This document shows, one piece after another, positions 20,387 to 27,856 of a stretch of DNA of 59,803 bases (the stretch's first letter is position 1; each line of letters starts with the position of its first letter). A model generated the notes under the pieces. That model did no database searches, had not been told where the DNA came from, and saw nothing but the letters and a program-made list of their open reading frames with translations. Origin of the DNA: Flavipsychrobacter sp. (GTDB lineage: Bacteria; Bacteroidota; Bacteroidia; Chitinophagales; Chitinophagaceae); NCBI GenBank assembly GCA_016786565.1, contig JAEUVY010000115.1:1-59803 (forward strand), given 5' to 3'. Position numbers and translations under genes: made by a program.

Positions 20387-21811
20387 ATGAAGAATATAAA
20401 CAAAATATATTCATTCTTTATTGCTATAGCTCTATTATTTTGGAACCCGCTTTCTTTCCATGTCTTCTACTCCAAAAAACCAGTATATAACCTCACAGCA
20501 GTACACTTATTCATTTGGGTAGTATTTCTTGCAGGTTTGCTCGCTGTATATGGTATTTCAAAAAACAAGGGAAGTGTACGACTCAGGAATCTGATTCTTG
20601 CTTTTACGTTCACCGGCATCCTTTACACATTCGTTGTAGTCATAAACGTGGGAATCGGGCGTATCAAACAAACTAAACACCTCGCATCGCAGCCCAATGA
20701 CGACAGGGCGGGTGGCCTCGTCTTCGAGCCGAATACCAAAGCAAGGTATAAAACCACAGAATTCGATTTCACCGCCAATATCAACAGCATTGGCCTGAGA
20801 GACAGAGAAATACAGATTGACAAGAAAAATAAATACCGGATCCTATGTTTTGGTGACTCCTGGACGTTTGGTTGGGGGGTACAACAGGAAAACAGCTGGC
20901 CGCACAAACTTGAAGAGCTACTACATAAAGCTGGTAAAACCAACGTGGAAGTTGTTAACTGTGGGCGTGGAGGACAATACACCACTACCTACCTGCAGTA
21001 CATGGCGGATGCAATTCCTATGTTGAAACCAGACCTCGTATTGGTAGGGGTTTTGCAAGAAGATGATCTGGCCCAACTTTTCGAGCTTAACTTCAAAACA
21101 CCTTCTGCTCCGGCACAATCCAACGCCACCGTTTCTCCCGCAAATGGTGCCACTGCTGCAGTCCGCGAAATGCTCACAGCATCTTTTAGCAACATTACAG
21201 GCTTGTTTAGAAAAAAACAGGATGTCAACTCAGAAACTATCGACATAAAGACTGCGTGGAAAGAATCTGCGACAAAATTCCTCGATGGCCTAGATGACAT
21301 TAATCGGCATAGATTCTATACCCTGCCCGACACCGTGCAGCAAATGTTTCTATCCGGCAACCTCAATCCGAGTCTTGTTTCTGGCTATGTGAAATTCCCT
21401 GACAGAGTCACTGTATTTAACGATCCGGGACAATTCGCAACAAAATTTGCAATTGATCAGATGACTAAAGACCTCGAAAACATGAACGCAATATGCAAAA
21501 AAAATGGGGCATCATTAGTTTTCATCAATCTCCCCATAAACTTCTTTATTGGCCACTCAGTTGTAAGATGTGCTTCAGATGTCCTGAACCCCTATTTCGA
21601 AGCAAACAACAACATTGACTCTATCTATGCTTCAGTGGCGGGTAGAGTACAGGTACCATACATGGAACTAACCGGTCACTTCAAACAACTTTCGGATAAA
21701 GGAAATTATTTTTTTAGATTTGATGGACACCCCAACGAACGCGGTTATGCAGAAATCGCAAATTTCGTTGGCAATCAATTACTCACAAACAACCTGATAA
21801 AAACACAGTAA
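20387..21811 (+). CDS. Membrane-anchored SGNH/GDSL-type hydrolase
   Basis: 474 residues. Three hydrophobic segments near the N-terminus (about 7-27, 37-56, 69-91) precede a periplasmic or cytoplasmic SGNH domain. The nucleophile motif is CFGDSWTFGWGV (Ser158), block II is NCGRGGQY, and the C-terminal acid-base pair is in FRFDGHPNERGY (Asp446, His448). The usual block III Asn is not obvious: the equivalent stretch reads GVLQEDDL. Proteins of this kind remove or add acyl groups on glycans. It starts one base after the carbamoyltransferase stop, so the products probably act on the same molecule. Confidence 0.8.
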   Translation: MKNINKIYSFFIAIALLFWNPLSFHVFYSKKPVYNLTAVHLFIWVVFLAGLLAVYGISKNKGSVRLRNLILAFTFTGILYTFVVVINVGIGRIKQTKHLASQPNDDRAGGLVFEPNTKARYKTTEFDFTANINSIGLRDREIQIDKKNKYRILCFGDSWTFGWGVQQENSWPHKLEELLHKAGKTNVEVVNCGRGGQYTTTYLQYMADAIPMLKPDLVLVGVLQEDDLAQLFELNFKTPSAPAQSNATVSPANGATAAVREMLTASFSNITGLFRKKQDVNSETIDIKTAWKESATKFLDGLDDINRHRFYTLPDTVQQMFLSGNLNPSLVSGYVKFPDRVTVFNDPGQFATKFAIDQMTKDLENMNAICKKNGASLVFINLPINFFIGHSVVRCASDVLNPYFEANNNIDSIYASVAGRVQVPYMELTGHFKQLSDKGNYFFRFDGHPNERGYAEIANFVGNQLLTNNLIKTQ

Positions 21812-21812
21812 T

Positions 21813-21962
21813 ATGGATTTTCTCAATGACCTTTGGCTCTTCATGAAGCAACGCAAAAAGTTTTGGTTAGCACCAATAATCATCATCCTGCTGCTCCTCG
21901 GCATACTCATCGTATTCGGCGGCTCAAGTGCAATTGCTCCATTCATCTATACTTTATTCTAG
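21813..21962 (+). CDS. DUF5989 small membrane protein
   Basis: A 49-residue protein beginning MDFLNDLWLFMKQRKKFWL, then a single hydrophobic helix rich in Ile and Leu, ending GGSSAIAPFIYTLF. This matches the DUF5989 family, which commonly sits beside SxtJ-like and NodU-type carbamoyltransferase genes. It starts 1 bp after the SGNH gene and ends 3 bp before the next gene. Probably a small subunit or anchor of a membrane complex. Function unknown. Confidence 0.85.
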   Translation: MDFLNDLWLFMKQRKKFWLAPIIIILLLLGILIVFGGSSAIAPFIYTLF

Positions 21963-21965
21963 TCT

Positions 21966-22340
21966 ATGACACCAAACAAAATGAAGTCGAACCCGGCAAA
22001 AACAGTACTGACCATCTCGGTTGGTTTTCTCATCGTTTTCGCTGCCACTCAGGCAAAATGGGCACTTACCACAGCAATTGTTATTGGCGTAGCTGGCATA
22101 CTTTCCGATTTCATTGCCTCAAAGATCGAATGGGTATGGATGCAACTTGCAACTGTTCTCAGCAAGATTGTACCAAACATTCTACTGTCGGTTGTGTTTT
22201 ACGTTTTACTGTTCCCCATAGCGCTTCTCTCCCGGCTATTCGGCCCCAAGGACCCGCTCATGCTCAAAAACCCTGAAGAAACAGTCTTCAAACAACACAA
22301 CAAAGAATTTTCCAAAGCAAGTTTCGAAGTTCCTTGGTAG
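21966..22340 (+). CDS. SxtJ-family membrane protein
   Basis: 124 residues with three or four predicted TM segments (about 15-28, 33-47, 72-90). The sequence ISVGFLIVFAATQAKWALTT and the C-terminal LLSRLFGPKDPLMLK resemble SxtJ, a protein of unknown function from saxitoxin clusters, where it stands next to the carbamoyltransferase SxtI. It is the last gene of the module; a palindromic terminator follows. The recurring gene order suggests a membrane complex with the DUF5989 protein, but saxitoxin synthesis itself is not implied. Confidence 0.8.
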   Translation: MTPNKMKSNPAKTVLTISVGFLIVFAATQAKWALTTAIVIGVAGILSDFIASKIEWVWMQLATVLSKIVPNILLSVVFYVLLFPIALLSRLFGPKDPLMLKNPEETVFKQHNKEFSKASFEVPW

Positions 22341-22356
22341 CATTGATCAACAAATC

Positions 22357-22400
22357 ATAAATACGAAGGGTGATGCGATCGCATCACCCTTCGTATTTAT
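22357..22400. terminator. Perfect 44-bp palindrome, bidirectional terminator
   Basis: Arms 22357-22376 and 22381-22400 are exact reverse complements around a central GATC, so all 44 bp are palindromic. ATAAATACGAAGG / CCTTCGTATTTAT gives a T-rich 3' flank either way. It separates sxtJ-like from the convergent decarboxylase gene. Confidence 0.75.
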
Positions 22401-22427
22401 ATCCAGCAATGTTTATTGCTCCTCGTC

Positions 22428-23414
22428 CTAACCCAACCAATCCATTGCGTTCTTATAAAGCAACTGTTCCTTCAACTCTTTACTGTAGTTTGTCGATTCT
22501 ATAAGCTTACCGGGATGATGCTCACCCAACGGGAACGGGTAATCGCTACCCATACATATCTTATCGCCGCCCATCACGTCTACAATAAAGTCAAGTGCCT
22601 TTGCATCATGCACCAATGCATCTATCCAAAACTTACCGATGTAATCTCTCGGATTCACTGCATTGTCAATAGCACATAGATCAGGGCGAACATTATACCC
22701 GTGTTCTATCCTGCCAATTGTAAGCGGGAAACTTCCACCACCATGAGCGAAAGCTACTTTCAACTTGGGGAAACGCTCAAATACACCACCAAATATCATA
22801 GAACATATGGCGCGGCTTGTCTCGGCGGGCATACCCACCAGCCACGGCAACCAGTACCTTGTCATATCATTCTCGCCCATCATCTCCCAAGGATGCACAA
22901 ATATGCTGCAGCCCAACTGTTCAGCAGCCTCCCAGAACGGAAAGAACGATGGATCACTCAGGTTCTTATTGTTGATGTTCGACCCTATTTCCAGTCCCGG
23001 CATTTTCAACTCGGTCACACAACGCTCCATCTCCTTTATCGCCGTATCAACATCCTGCATGGGCACTGTACCCAACCCTATGAAACGATCCGGATGATGG
23101 TCGCAGCACTGCGCTATGTGGTCATTGAAAAAACGCGATGTCTCCAGCGCATGTTCAGGCTTGGCAAAGTAGTTGAACAGCACCGGGATGGTTGACAACA
23201 CCTGCTGACTCACCTCGGTCATATCCATCTCCTTCATTCTTGCCCCCGGGTCCCAGCAGTTGTGCTCTATCTCCCTGAAAACCTTGTCGCCCTTTATCAT
23301 TCGGGCACAACAAGGTTTGTGATGTTCCAGCCTGATGAATTCACCATAACCAAACTTCTGAAACCAGTTCGGTATTTGCTCAGGCATTATGTGGGTGTGA
23401 ATATCTATCTTCAA
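22428..23414 (-). CDS. 2-amino-3-carboxymuconate-6-semialdehyde decarboxylase (ACMSD)
   Basis: Amidohydrolase-fold, zinc-dependent decarboxylase of the kynurenine/3-hydroxyanthranilate route. 328 residues. Very similar along its length to animal ACMSD: MKIDIHTHIMPE (metal His pair), ENCWDPGARMKEMDM, YWLPWLVGMPAET, AFAHGGGSFP and the metal/catalytic GSDYPFPLGE. Other kynurenine-pathway genes are not adjacent, so whether it serves tryptophan breakdown or 2-nitrobenzoate-type degradation cannot be told here. It may share a transcript with the PLP gene upstream (89-bp gap). Confidence 0.88.
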   Translation of the reverse strand: MKIDIHTHIMPEQIPNWFQKFGYGEFIRLEHHKPCCARMIKGDKVFREIEHNCWDPGARMKEMDMTEVSQQVLSTIPVLFNYFAKPEHALETSRFFNDHIAQCCDHHPDRFIGLGTVPMQDVDTAIKEMERCVTELKMPGLEIGSNINNKNLSDPSFFPFWEAAEQLGCSIFVHPWEMMGENDMTRYWLPWLVGMPAETSRAICSMIFGGVFERFPKLKVAFAHGGGSFPLTIGRIEHGYNVRPDLCAIDNAVNPRDYIGKFWIDALVHDAKALDFIVDVMGGDKICMGSDYPFPLGEHHPGKLIESTNYSKELKEQLLYKNAMDWLG

Positions 23415-23502
23415 TGTAATTCCTTTTTCACTTTAGTGGCTCTTTCGTTTTTTACCGGTCGAAGAGTTTACCGGGCGTTACGTTTTTCCAGGATCTTGCT
23501 GT

Positions 23503-24729
23503 TCAAGTCATCGCCTGATCCAGATCCGCTATAATATCTTCAACATTCTCCATACCCACACTCATCCTTATCAACCCGTCCGATATCCCGAATGCTACAC
23601 GCTGCTCGCGCGACACTCCCATGTGTGTAGTAGATGCAGGATGAGACACAAGCGTATCGCAGGTACCCAGTGACACAGCATTGGTACACAACTTCATCTT
23701 ATCTATAAAAGACACACCCGACTCAAATCCTCCCTTCAATTCAAAACTCATCAGCGCGCCGCCGTTCTTCATCTGCCTCATAGCGGTTGCATGATCCGGA
23801 TGCGCGGGCAATCCCACATAATTCACTCGTGCCACAGCGTCATGTTTTTCCAAAAATTCGGCAACAGCTTGCGCGTTACTGCAATGCCTGTCCATTCTGA
23901 CACCGAGAGTACGCATACCATTGGTCAGCAGGAACGCGTCAAATGCGTTACTATTACCTCCCAGCAATCTGTGCATCTTGGTAATAGGCCCCTTCATCTT
24001 CTCTATATCACGACCTATCAGCACACCACCTATTGCTGTTCCATGTCCGTTCAGGAATTTGGTAGTTGAATGCATCACATAATCCACCTCATACTTGAAC
24101 GGCTGCTGCAGATACGGTGTAGCAAATGTATTGTCCGCGCACACCGTCAATCCATAACTCTTGCCCAGCGTAGCCAACGCCTCCAGGTCTATGCACTGAA
24201 GTGTAGGATTGGCGGGTGTTTCAAGATACATCAAGGCTATATTTCCATCGGCCTTCAGTGCATCCTCCACCCGGTTGATGTTGTGAAAATCAACAATCAC
24301 CGCCTCTATACCCAATCCCGGTAGTATCTTCTCTATCAGCTCATGTGTTCCTCCATACAGCGAATGATGCGTAATGATCTTCTGCCCCGCTTTCAGATTG
24401 CCCAAAAGCATCGTCGTCACCGCAGCCATACCCGATGAATGCAGGATCGCCTTCAACTGCAATGGCGCACCATTACTACCCTTCAGTTTGTATGCTTCAA
24501 GCAGCGCGATTTTCTCCTCTGCTTCCGTGATCGTCGGATTCCCCCAACGTCCGTAAATATATCCGGGTTCCTCGCCCTTAAAAACAGCTATCGATTGCTC
24601 TGCACTTTCAAATGTATAAGTGCTCGATGCATACACCGGTGTCAGATGTGCTCTGTTACTCTCAGCCGCATGCCCTCCTCTTATGCAAAGTGTATCGAAA
24701 CCCGCATTTATATTCTTTTCCATTTCCAT
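23503..24729 (-). CDS. Cys/Met-metabolism PLP-dependent enzyme (trans-sulfuration family)
   Basis: 408 residues of the cystathionine gamma-synthase/lyase fold. Visible motifs are the cofactor-binding YGRWGNPT and SSGMAAVTTMLL, the aspartate in VCADNTFATPYLQQP and the Schiff-base lysine in HSTTKFLNGHG. The position equivalent to the catalytic Cys of methionine gamma-lyase is Gly (LYGGTHE), so lyase of that type is unlikely. Cystathionine gamma-synthase/lyase or O-succinyl- or O-acetylhomoserine sulfhydrylase cannot be separated by eye. Confidence 0.85.
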   Translation of the reverse strand: MEMEKNINAGFDTLCIRGGHAAESNRAHLTPVYASSTYTFESAEQSIAVFKGEEPGYIYGRWGNPTITEAEEKIALLEAYKLKGSNGAPLQLKAILHSSGMAAVTTMLLGNLKAGQKIITHHSLYGGTHELIEKILPGLGIEAVIVDFHNINRVEDALKADGNIALMYLETPANPTLQCIDLEALATLGKSYGLTVCADNTFATPYLQQPFKYEVDYVMHSTTKFLNGHGTAIGGVLIGRDIEKMKGPITKMHRLLGGNSNAFDAFLLTNGMRTLGVRMDRHCSNAQAVAEFLEKHDAVARVNYVGLPAHPDHATAMRQMKNGGALMSFELKGGFESGVSFIDKMKLCTNAVSLGTCDTLVSHPASTTHMGVSREQRVAFGISDGLIRMSVGMENVEDIIADLDQAMT

Positions 24730-24738
24730 TTTAGATTA

Positions 24739-26283
24739 CTACTGTAAAGGTAACGCCTGCTTCGGAACTTTTACCACTTCATACCTGATGCCGTCACCCG
24801 CCATAACAGAATCCACGCCTGCTGGCATTCTGTCAAGTACACGATCCGGTTCGGCCAGATCTGCGATACCGTATACCGGCACCTTCCCTTCCGCACTGTA
24901 TGCAGGCAAAGTCATTAATACCCAGTCGCCGGGCACAGTGTTGTCAAACGGAAGGTTCCGGGTAAGCTCATACGGGTAAGCAACACCGGGTGTTATCATT
25001 ATCGGGATACCTTTGTTTTGAGCGGCAACGATGGCAGCTTGCGTATTCCGGTATATCTCCATTCGTTTTGAATATTTGCTGTCTGTGAATGACGCGGCAA
25101 TGGTAGAAACTACATTCCCTGATAGCCCTGCAAACATCGCGAATGATATCACAGACAAGACTTTACGCGTTTTTGGCTGCCAATTTTCCGAAAGAAAAGT
25201 TACCAGCATTATGGATATTGCCGGCACCGCAAATGCACTCAACCTCGGCTCACCTACCGGCAATTTACCGGATATATACAGCAACATCACCACCATCGGC
25301 AACAATACACTGTATAGCAACATCATACTGTTCTGATCTCCTGACCCAACTTTGATATTGCGGATCGTCCTGTAAATACCATACCCAAACGAAACGGAGC
25401 AGAATATCCCGAACAGCCACCAGAACACAAACCCTGAACCCGCCTGAGCAAAGAAATGAAAGAAGTTCACCAGAAACTTCACGGGTTCAAATCCTCCCTC
25501 CATCATCAGATGTGCCCAGAATCGGTGCATATCCTCGTCCTTGCCCAACAGATACGCATCCTTCAGGTAAAACACAGTAATACTGAACGTACATAAAAAC
25601 TGTGGTAACCATTGCATCAGGAATATCGGCACACTGCCTCCCTCCCCTTTTCTTTCCCTCCAGCTCAATATGTTCTGCACCAGCAACACAACAAATGCCG
25701 GAGCTATCACTATCGGATAGGTATAGCTGAAAAAAGGAGCGATCAGAAACACGAGACAGAGCAACACGTACCATCCGCCTGTCACTTTCCGTTCACCCAC
25801 CAACAGCAACATCCGGGTCTGCCAAAGTGCCACCACAGCCAGCAACAGGTCCATGGTATATTGCTTCACTTCTACAAAATACTCTGTAAACGTCCCGCAC
25901 GACACCAGCATCAGCACCATCAGGAACCTTTGATACTTTTCTGCAGTAAAGAGACGCACCGCCATCCTGTACATCAGCGCCATTGCAGTCACCCCTACCA
26001 GATACGATGGCAACCTTAATGAGAAATACGAATAATCGTTCCTACTCGTCCACTCCTTCAATATAGAAAGGTAGGTCCTGGGGAACTGTTGCATAAAGTC
26101 CAGTTTGCCCCACAATCCCGGCACATCTCGGAATTTAAGATTGTATATGATCCGCCACTCATCTACCCAGAACGGTCGCACCTCAAAAAACACAGACACG
26201 CCGCCCCAAAGCAACATCAATCCTATCGTGAACAGGGTTACGTACCGGGCAGCAGCCGCGCTATTGAACTTTGAAAACTTCAT
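24739..26283 (-). CDS. Polytopic membrane protein, GT39-like
   Basis: 514 residues from ATG 26283 (MKFSKFNSAAAARYV). An upstream ATG at 26334 adds 17 unlikely residues. After TM1 comes RPFWVDEWRIIYNLK, the acidic motif typical of dolichyl-phosphate-mannose-type GT-C glycosyltransferases, followed by about ten TM segments and a ~90-residue non-membrane C-terminus. The family moves sugars from polyprenyl phosphate to acceptors on the outer face of the inner membrane; the substrate is unknown. It lies 9 bp from the PLP enzyme on the same strand; no functional link is evident. Confidence 0.65.
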   Translation of the reverse strand: MKFSKFNSAAAARYVTLFTIGLMLLWGGVSVFFEVRPFWVDEWRIIYNLKFRDVPGLWGKLDFMQQFPRTYLSILKEWTSRNDYSYFSLRLPSYLVGVTAMALMYRMAVRLFTAEKYQRFLMVLMLVSCGTFTEYFVEVKQYTMDLLLAVVALWQTRMLLLVGERKVTGGWYVLLCLVFLIAPFFSYTYPIVIAPAFVVLLVQNILSWRERKGEGGSVPIFLMQWLPQFLCTFSITVFYLKDAYLLGKDEDMHRFWAHLMMEGGFEPVKFLVNFFHFFAQAGSGFVFWWLFGIFCSVSFGYGIYRTIRNIKVGSGDQNSMMLLYSVLLPMVVMLLYISGKLPVGEPRLSAFAVPAISIMLVTFLSENWQPKTRKVLSVISFAMFAGLSGNVVSTIAASFTDSKYSKRMEIYRNTQAAIVAAQNKGIPIMITPGVAYPYELTRNLPFDNTVPGDWVLMTLPAYSAEGKVPVYGIADLAEPDRVLDRMPAGVDSVMAGDGIRYEVVKVPKQALPLQ

Positions 26284-26335
26284 TATCACAGAAAACCAAC
26301 GGCTAATATATACCAACCACCCGCAATAATGCAAT

Positions 26336-26366
26336 AAAAAAAGCCCGCATACCGAAATATGCGGGC
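26336..26366 (-). terminator. Intrinsic terminator of the beta-barrel gene at 26386
   Basis: On the minus strand GCCCGCATA (26366-26358... region), a 6-nt loop and TATGCGGGC form a perfect 9-bp stem (26343-26366) followed by seven T (26342-26336). Confidence 0.85.
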
Positions 26367-26385
26367 CAATATCAATTTGTTTTTT

Positions 26386-27006
26386 TTAGTTCAAAAGCCT
26401 GTAACCTACAGTCACCTGTACGCTACTGTTACGCCACTTGTCACTGCTCGTGGTGTTATTCACATCTATAAGCCCTTTTACATACCGCACGCCGGCAGTC
26501 AGTTTCACCGGCAGATGCACTTCTACACCACCCACCAGCGATATATCGCTGTTACGGAACGAACCTTTGTAATCCACGTCTTTAAAAGCACCATTTGTAC
26601 CCTTTGCCGACAACAGAGTGGTAAACTGCGGACCCACCTGCAGCCACACGCGCTTCACAGGCTTGTATTCAAACAGGACCGGGATATCCACCGCTACTGT
26701 ACGAATGCTGTAAGCAACGCCGCTACCCTCAAGCTTCGCCGACTTTATCAGGCCCTCTACCCTGATACCTTTTTTCTTCTTGTCTACACTTACAAATAAT
26801 CCACCTAGTATGCCCGGCTTGAAACCACTGTTAAACGAAGGTGCAAGAACATTGTCGGTAATGGTCATCTGCTGAAGGTTCAATCCAACCTTTGCTCCTA
26901 TGGTAACAGTAGGAACCACTTTTTTTGCAATACCAAGCTGCGCATTCGCATTCGCTGATGCGAAAAGAGCAATAGCACAGGCTGCAAGCATTTTTATACG
27001 TTTCAT
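26386..27006 (-). CDS. Outer-membrane beta-barrel protein (OMP_b-brl_2 type)
   Basis: 206 residues from ATG 27006: signal peptide MKRIKMLAACAIALFASANA, then alternating hydrophobic beta strands (TVTIGAKVGLNLQQM, KPGILGGLFVSVDKK, RVWLQVGPQFTTLLSA), ending in the aromatic/hydrophobic VTVGYRLLN. This is the small PorT-like porin family of Bacteroidota. Its leader is identical to that of the Pmp3-like gene at 54038. The neighbour at 27068 is a paralogue, so the pair is probably a duplication. Function unknown. Confidence 0.75.
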   Translation of the reverse strand: MKRIKMLAACAIALFASANANAQLGIAKKVVPTVTIGAKVGLNLQQMTITDNVLAPSFNSGFKPGILGGLFVSVDKKKKGIRVEGLIKSAKLEGSGVAYSIRTVAVDIPVLFEYKPVKRVWLQVGPQFTTLLSAKGTNGAFKDVDYKGSFRNSDISLVGGVEVHLPVKLTAGVRYVKGLIDVNNTTSSDKWRNSSVQVTVGYRLLN

Positions 27007-27038
27007 GTGTTGTGTATTTTTTGGTTGTTGCAAATATA
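27007..27038 (-). promoter_or_regulatory. -7 box and conserved leader of the beta-barrel gene
   Basis: TATATTTG (27038-27031) lies 24 nt before the ATG. The 20 nt directly before the ATG (27026-27007, AACCAAAAAATAC...) are identical to those before the gene at 54038-54445, with the same box-to-ATG distance. No Shine-Dalgarno is present; an A-rich leader is typical of Bacteroidota translation starts. Confidence 0.65.
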
Positions 27039-27067
27039 GGCCACAATTGCAGCCCGCTATCAATTAA

Positions 27068-27715
27068 TTAAAACAATTTATAAGAAGCCGAAACCTGAAT
27101 ACCCGTGGTGGTCCAGCTCTTTGGCTTCAGATAATATTTACTACCGTTCACGTCATTGATACCCTTAAAGATACGGGCACCCACATGAAACTTCTTCGTT
27201 ATTCTGTGTTCCACACCCGCAACGACCCCAAAATCGCTTGCCTTTAAAAAGTCCGTATTCCCGTAAACACTGGTATATGCTCCATTCGCATCACTCACAT
27301 TCACATTATAGCCAAACTGCACACCGGCTATCACATCAAGACGCTCTCTCAACTGATACTCGACAAGCAACGGCACATTCACAGCTATTACATTGAATTT
27401 TCCCTTATTCAATGTATCCATGCCAGGCGCATACAATGAATAGAAAGATGCCGGGTTCTTCGTCGTATAGCTTACGTAAGTACCCAATAACTCAGCTCTT
27501 ACACCTACCCTGCCCAATTTTTTATTCACATAGATACCTCCCAATGCTACCGGCGCCGCCTTCACAGGTCCGCCCGACAATGTTTGGAATCCACCACCGG
27601 CTTTCACTCCAAGGTTCAGAAACGGAGTAAAACTCCCCATAACCTGCGCCTTCACGGGTTGTACTATAGATAAAAACAATAAAGTTCCGCCACAAAAAAT
27701 TCGTCTTATATGCAT
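27068..27715 (-). CDS. Outer-membrane beta-barrel protein (paralogue)
   Basis: 215 residues. A signal peptide ends at VKAQ; the mature part has beta-strand patterns and the motif LNLGVKAGGGFQTLSG, and it ends ITVS-like with VSASYKLF, a terminal aromatic as in outer-membrane barrels. Shared features with the downstream barrel include VPLLVEYQLRERLDVIAGVQ versus VPVLFEYKPVKRVWLQVGPQ and GVEHRITKKFHVGARIFKGI versus GVEVHLPVKLTAGVRYVKGL, supporting paralogy. It has its own promoter at 27742. Confidence 0.72.
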   Translation of the reverse strand: MHIRRIFCGGTLLFLSIVQPVKAQVMGSFTPFLNLGVKAGGGFQTLSGGPVKAAPVALGGIYVNKKLGRVGVRAELLGTYVSYTTKNPASFYSLYAPGMDTLNKGKFNVIAVNVPLLVEYQLRERLDVIAGVQFGYNVNVSDANGAYTSVYGNTDFLKASDFGVVAGVEHRITKKFHVGARIFKGINDVNGSKYYLKPKSWTTTGIQVSASYKLF

Positions 27716-27741
27716 ATCAGTTGTAGTCTTTTTAACGTCAG

Positions 27742-27749
27742 CAAAGGTA
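27742..27749 (-). promoter_or_regulatory. -7 box of the second beta-barrel gene
   Basis: TACCTTTG on the minus strand, 26 nt before the ATG at 27715, fits TAnnTTTG. Confidence 0.5.
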
Positions 27750-27856
27750 GTTTTTACATTTCACTATCCCTAAAACGGGTAGTAAACTTGTAGTTACTAA
27801 TTTTCCAAATACCCACAGAAACCGTTTAGTACACCACCTTTTGAAAAATAACCACC

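Noticed and set aside
21833..22276. 147-codon plus-strand frame overlapping DUF5989 and SxtJ genes
   Set aside because: Out of frame with two recognisable membrane proteins and full of Cys/His/Gln shadow composition.
18520..22340. Saxitoxin-like biosynthetic cluster
   Set aside because: Only the carbamoyltransferase and SxtJ-type proteins are shared; no polyketide synthase-like, amidinotransferase or oxygenase genes are nearby.
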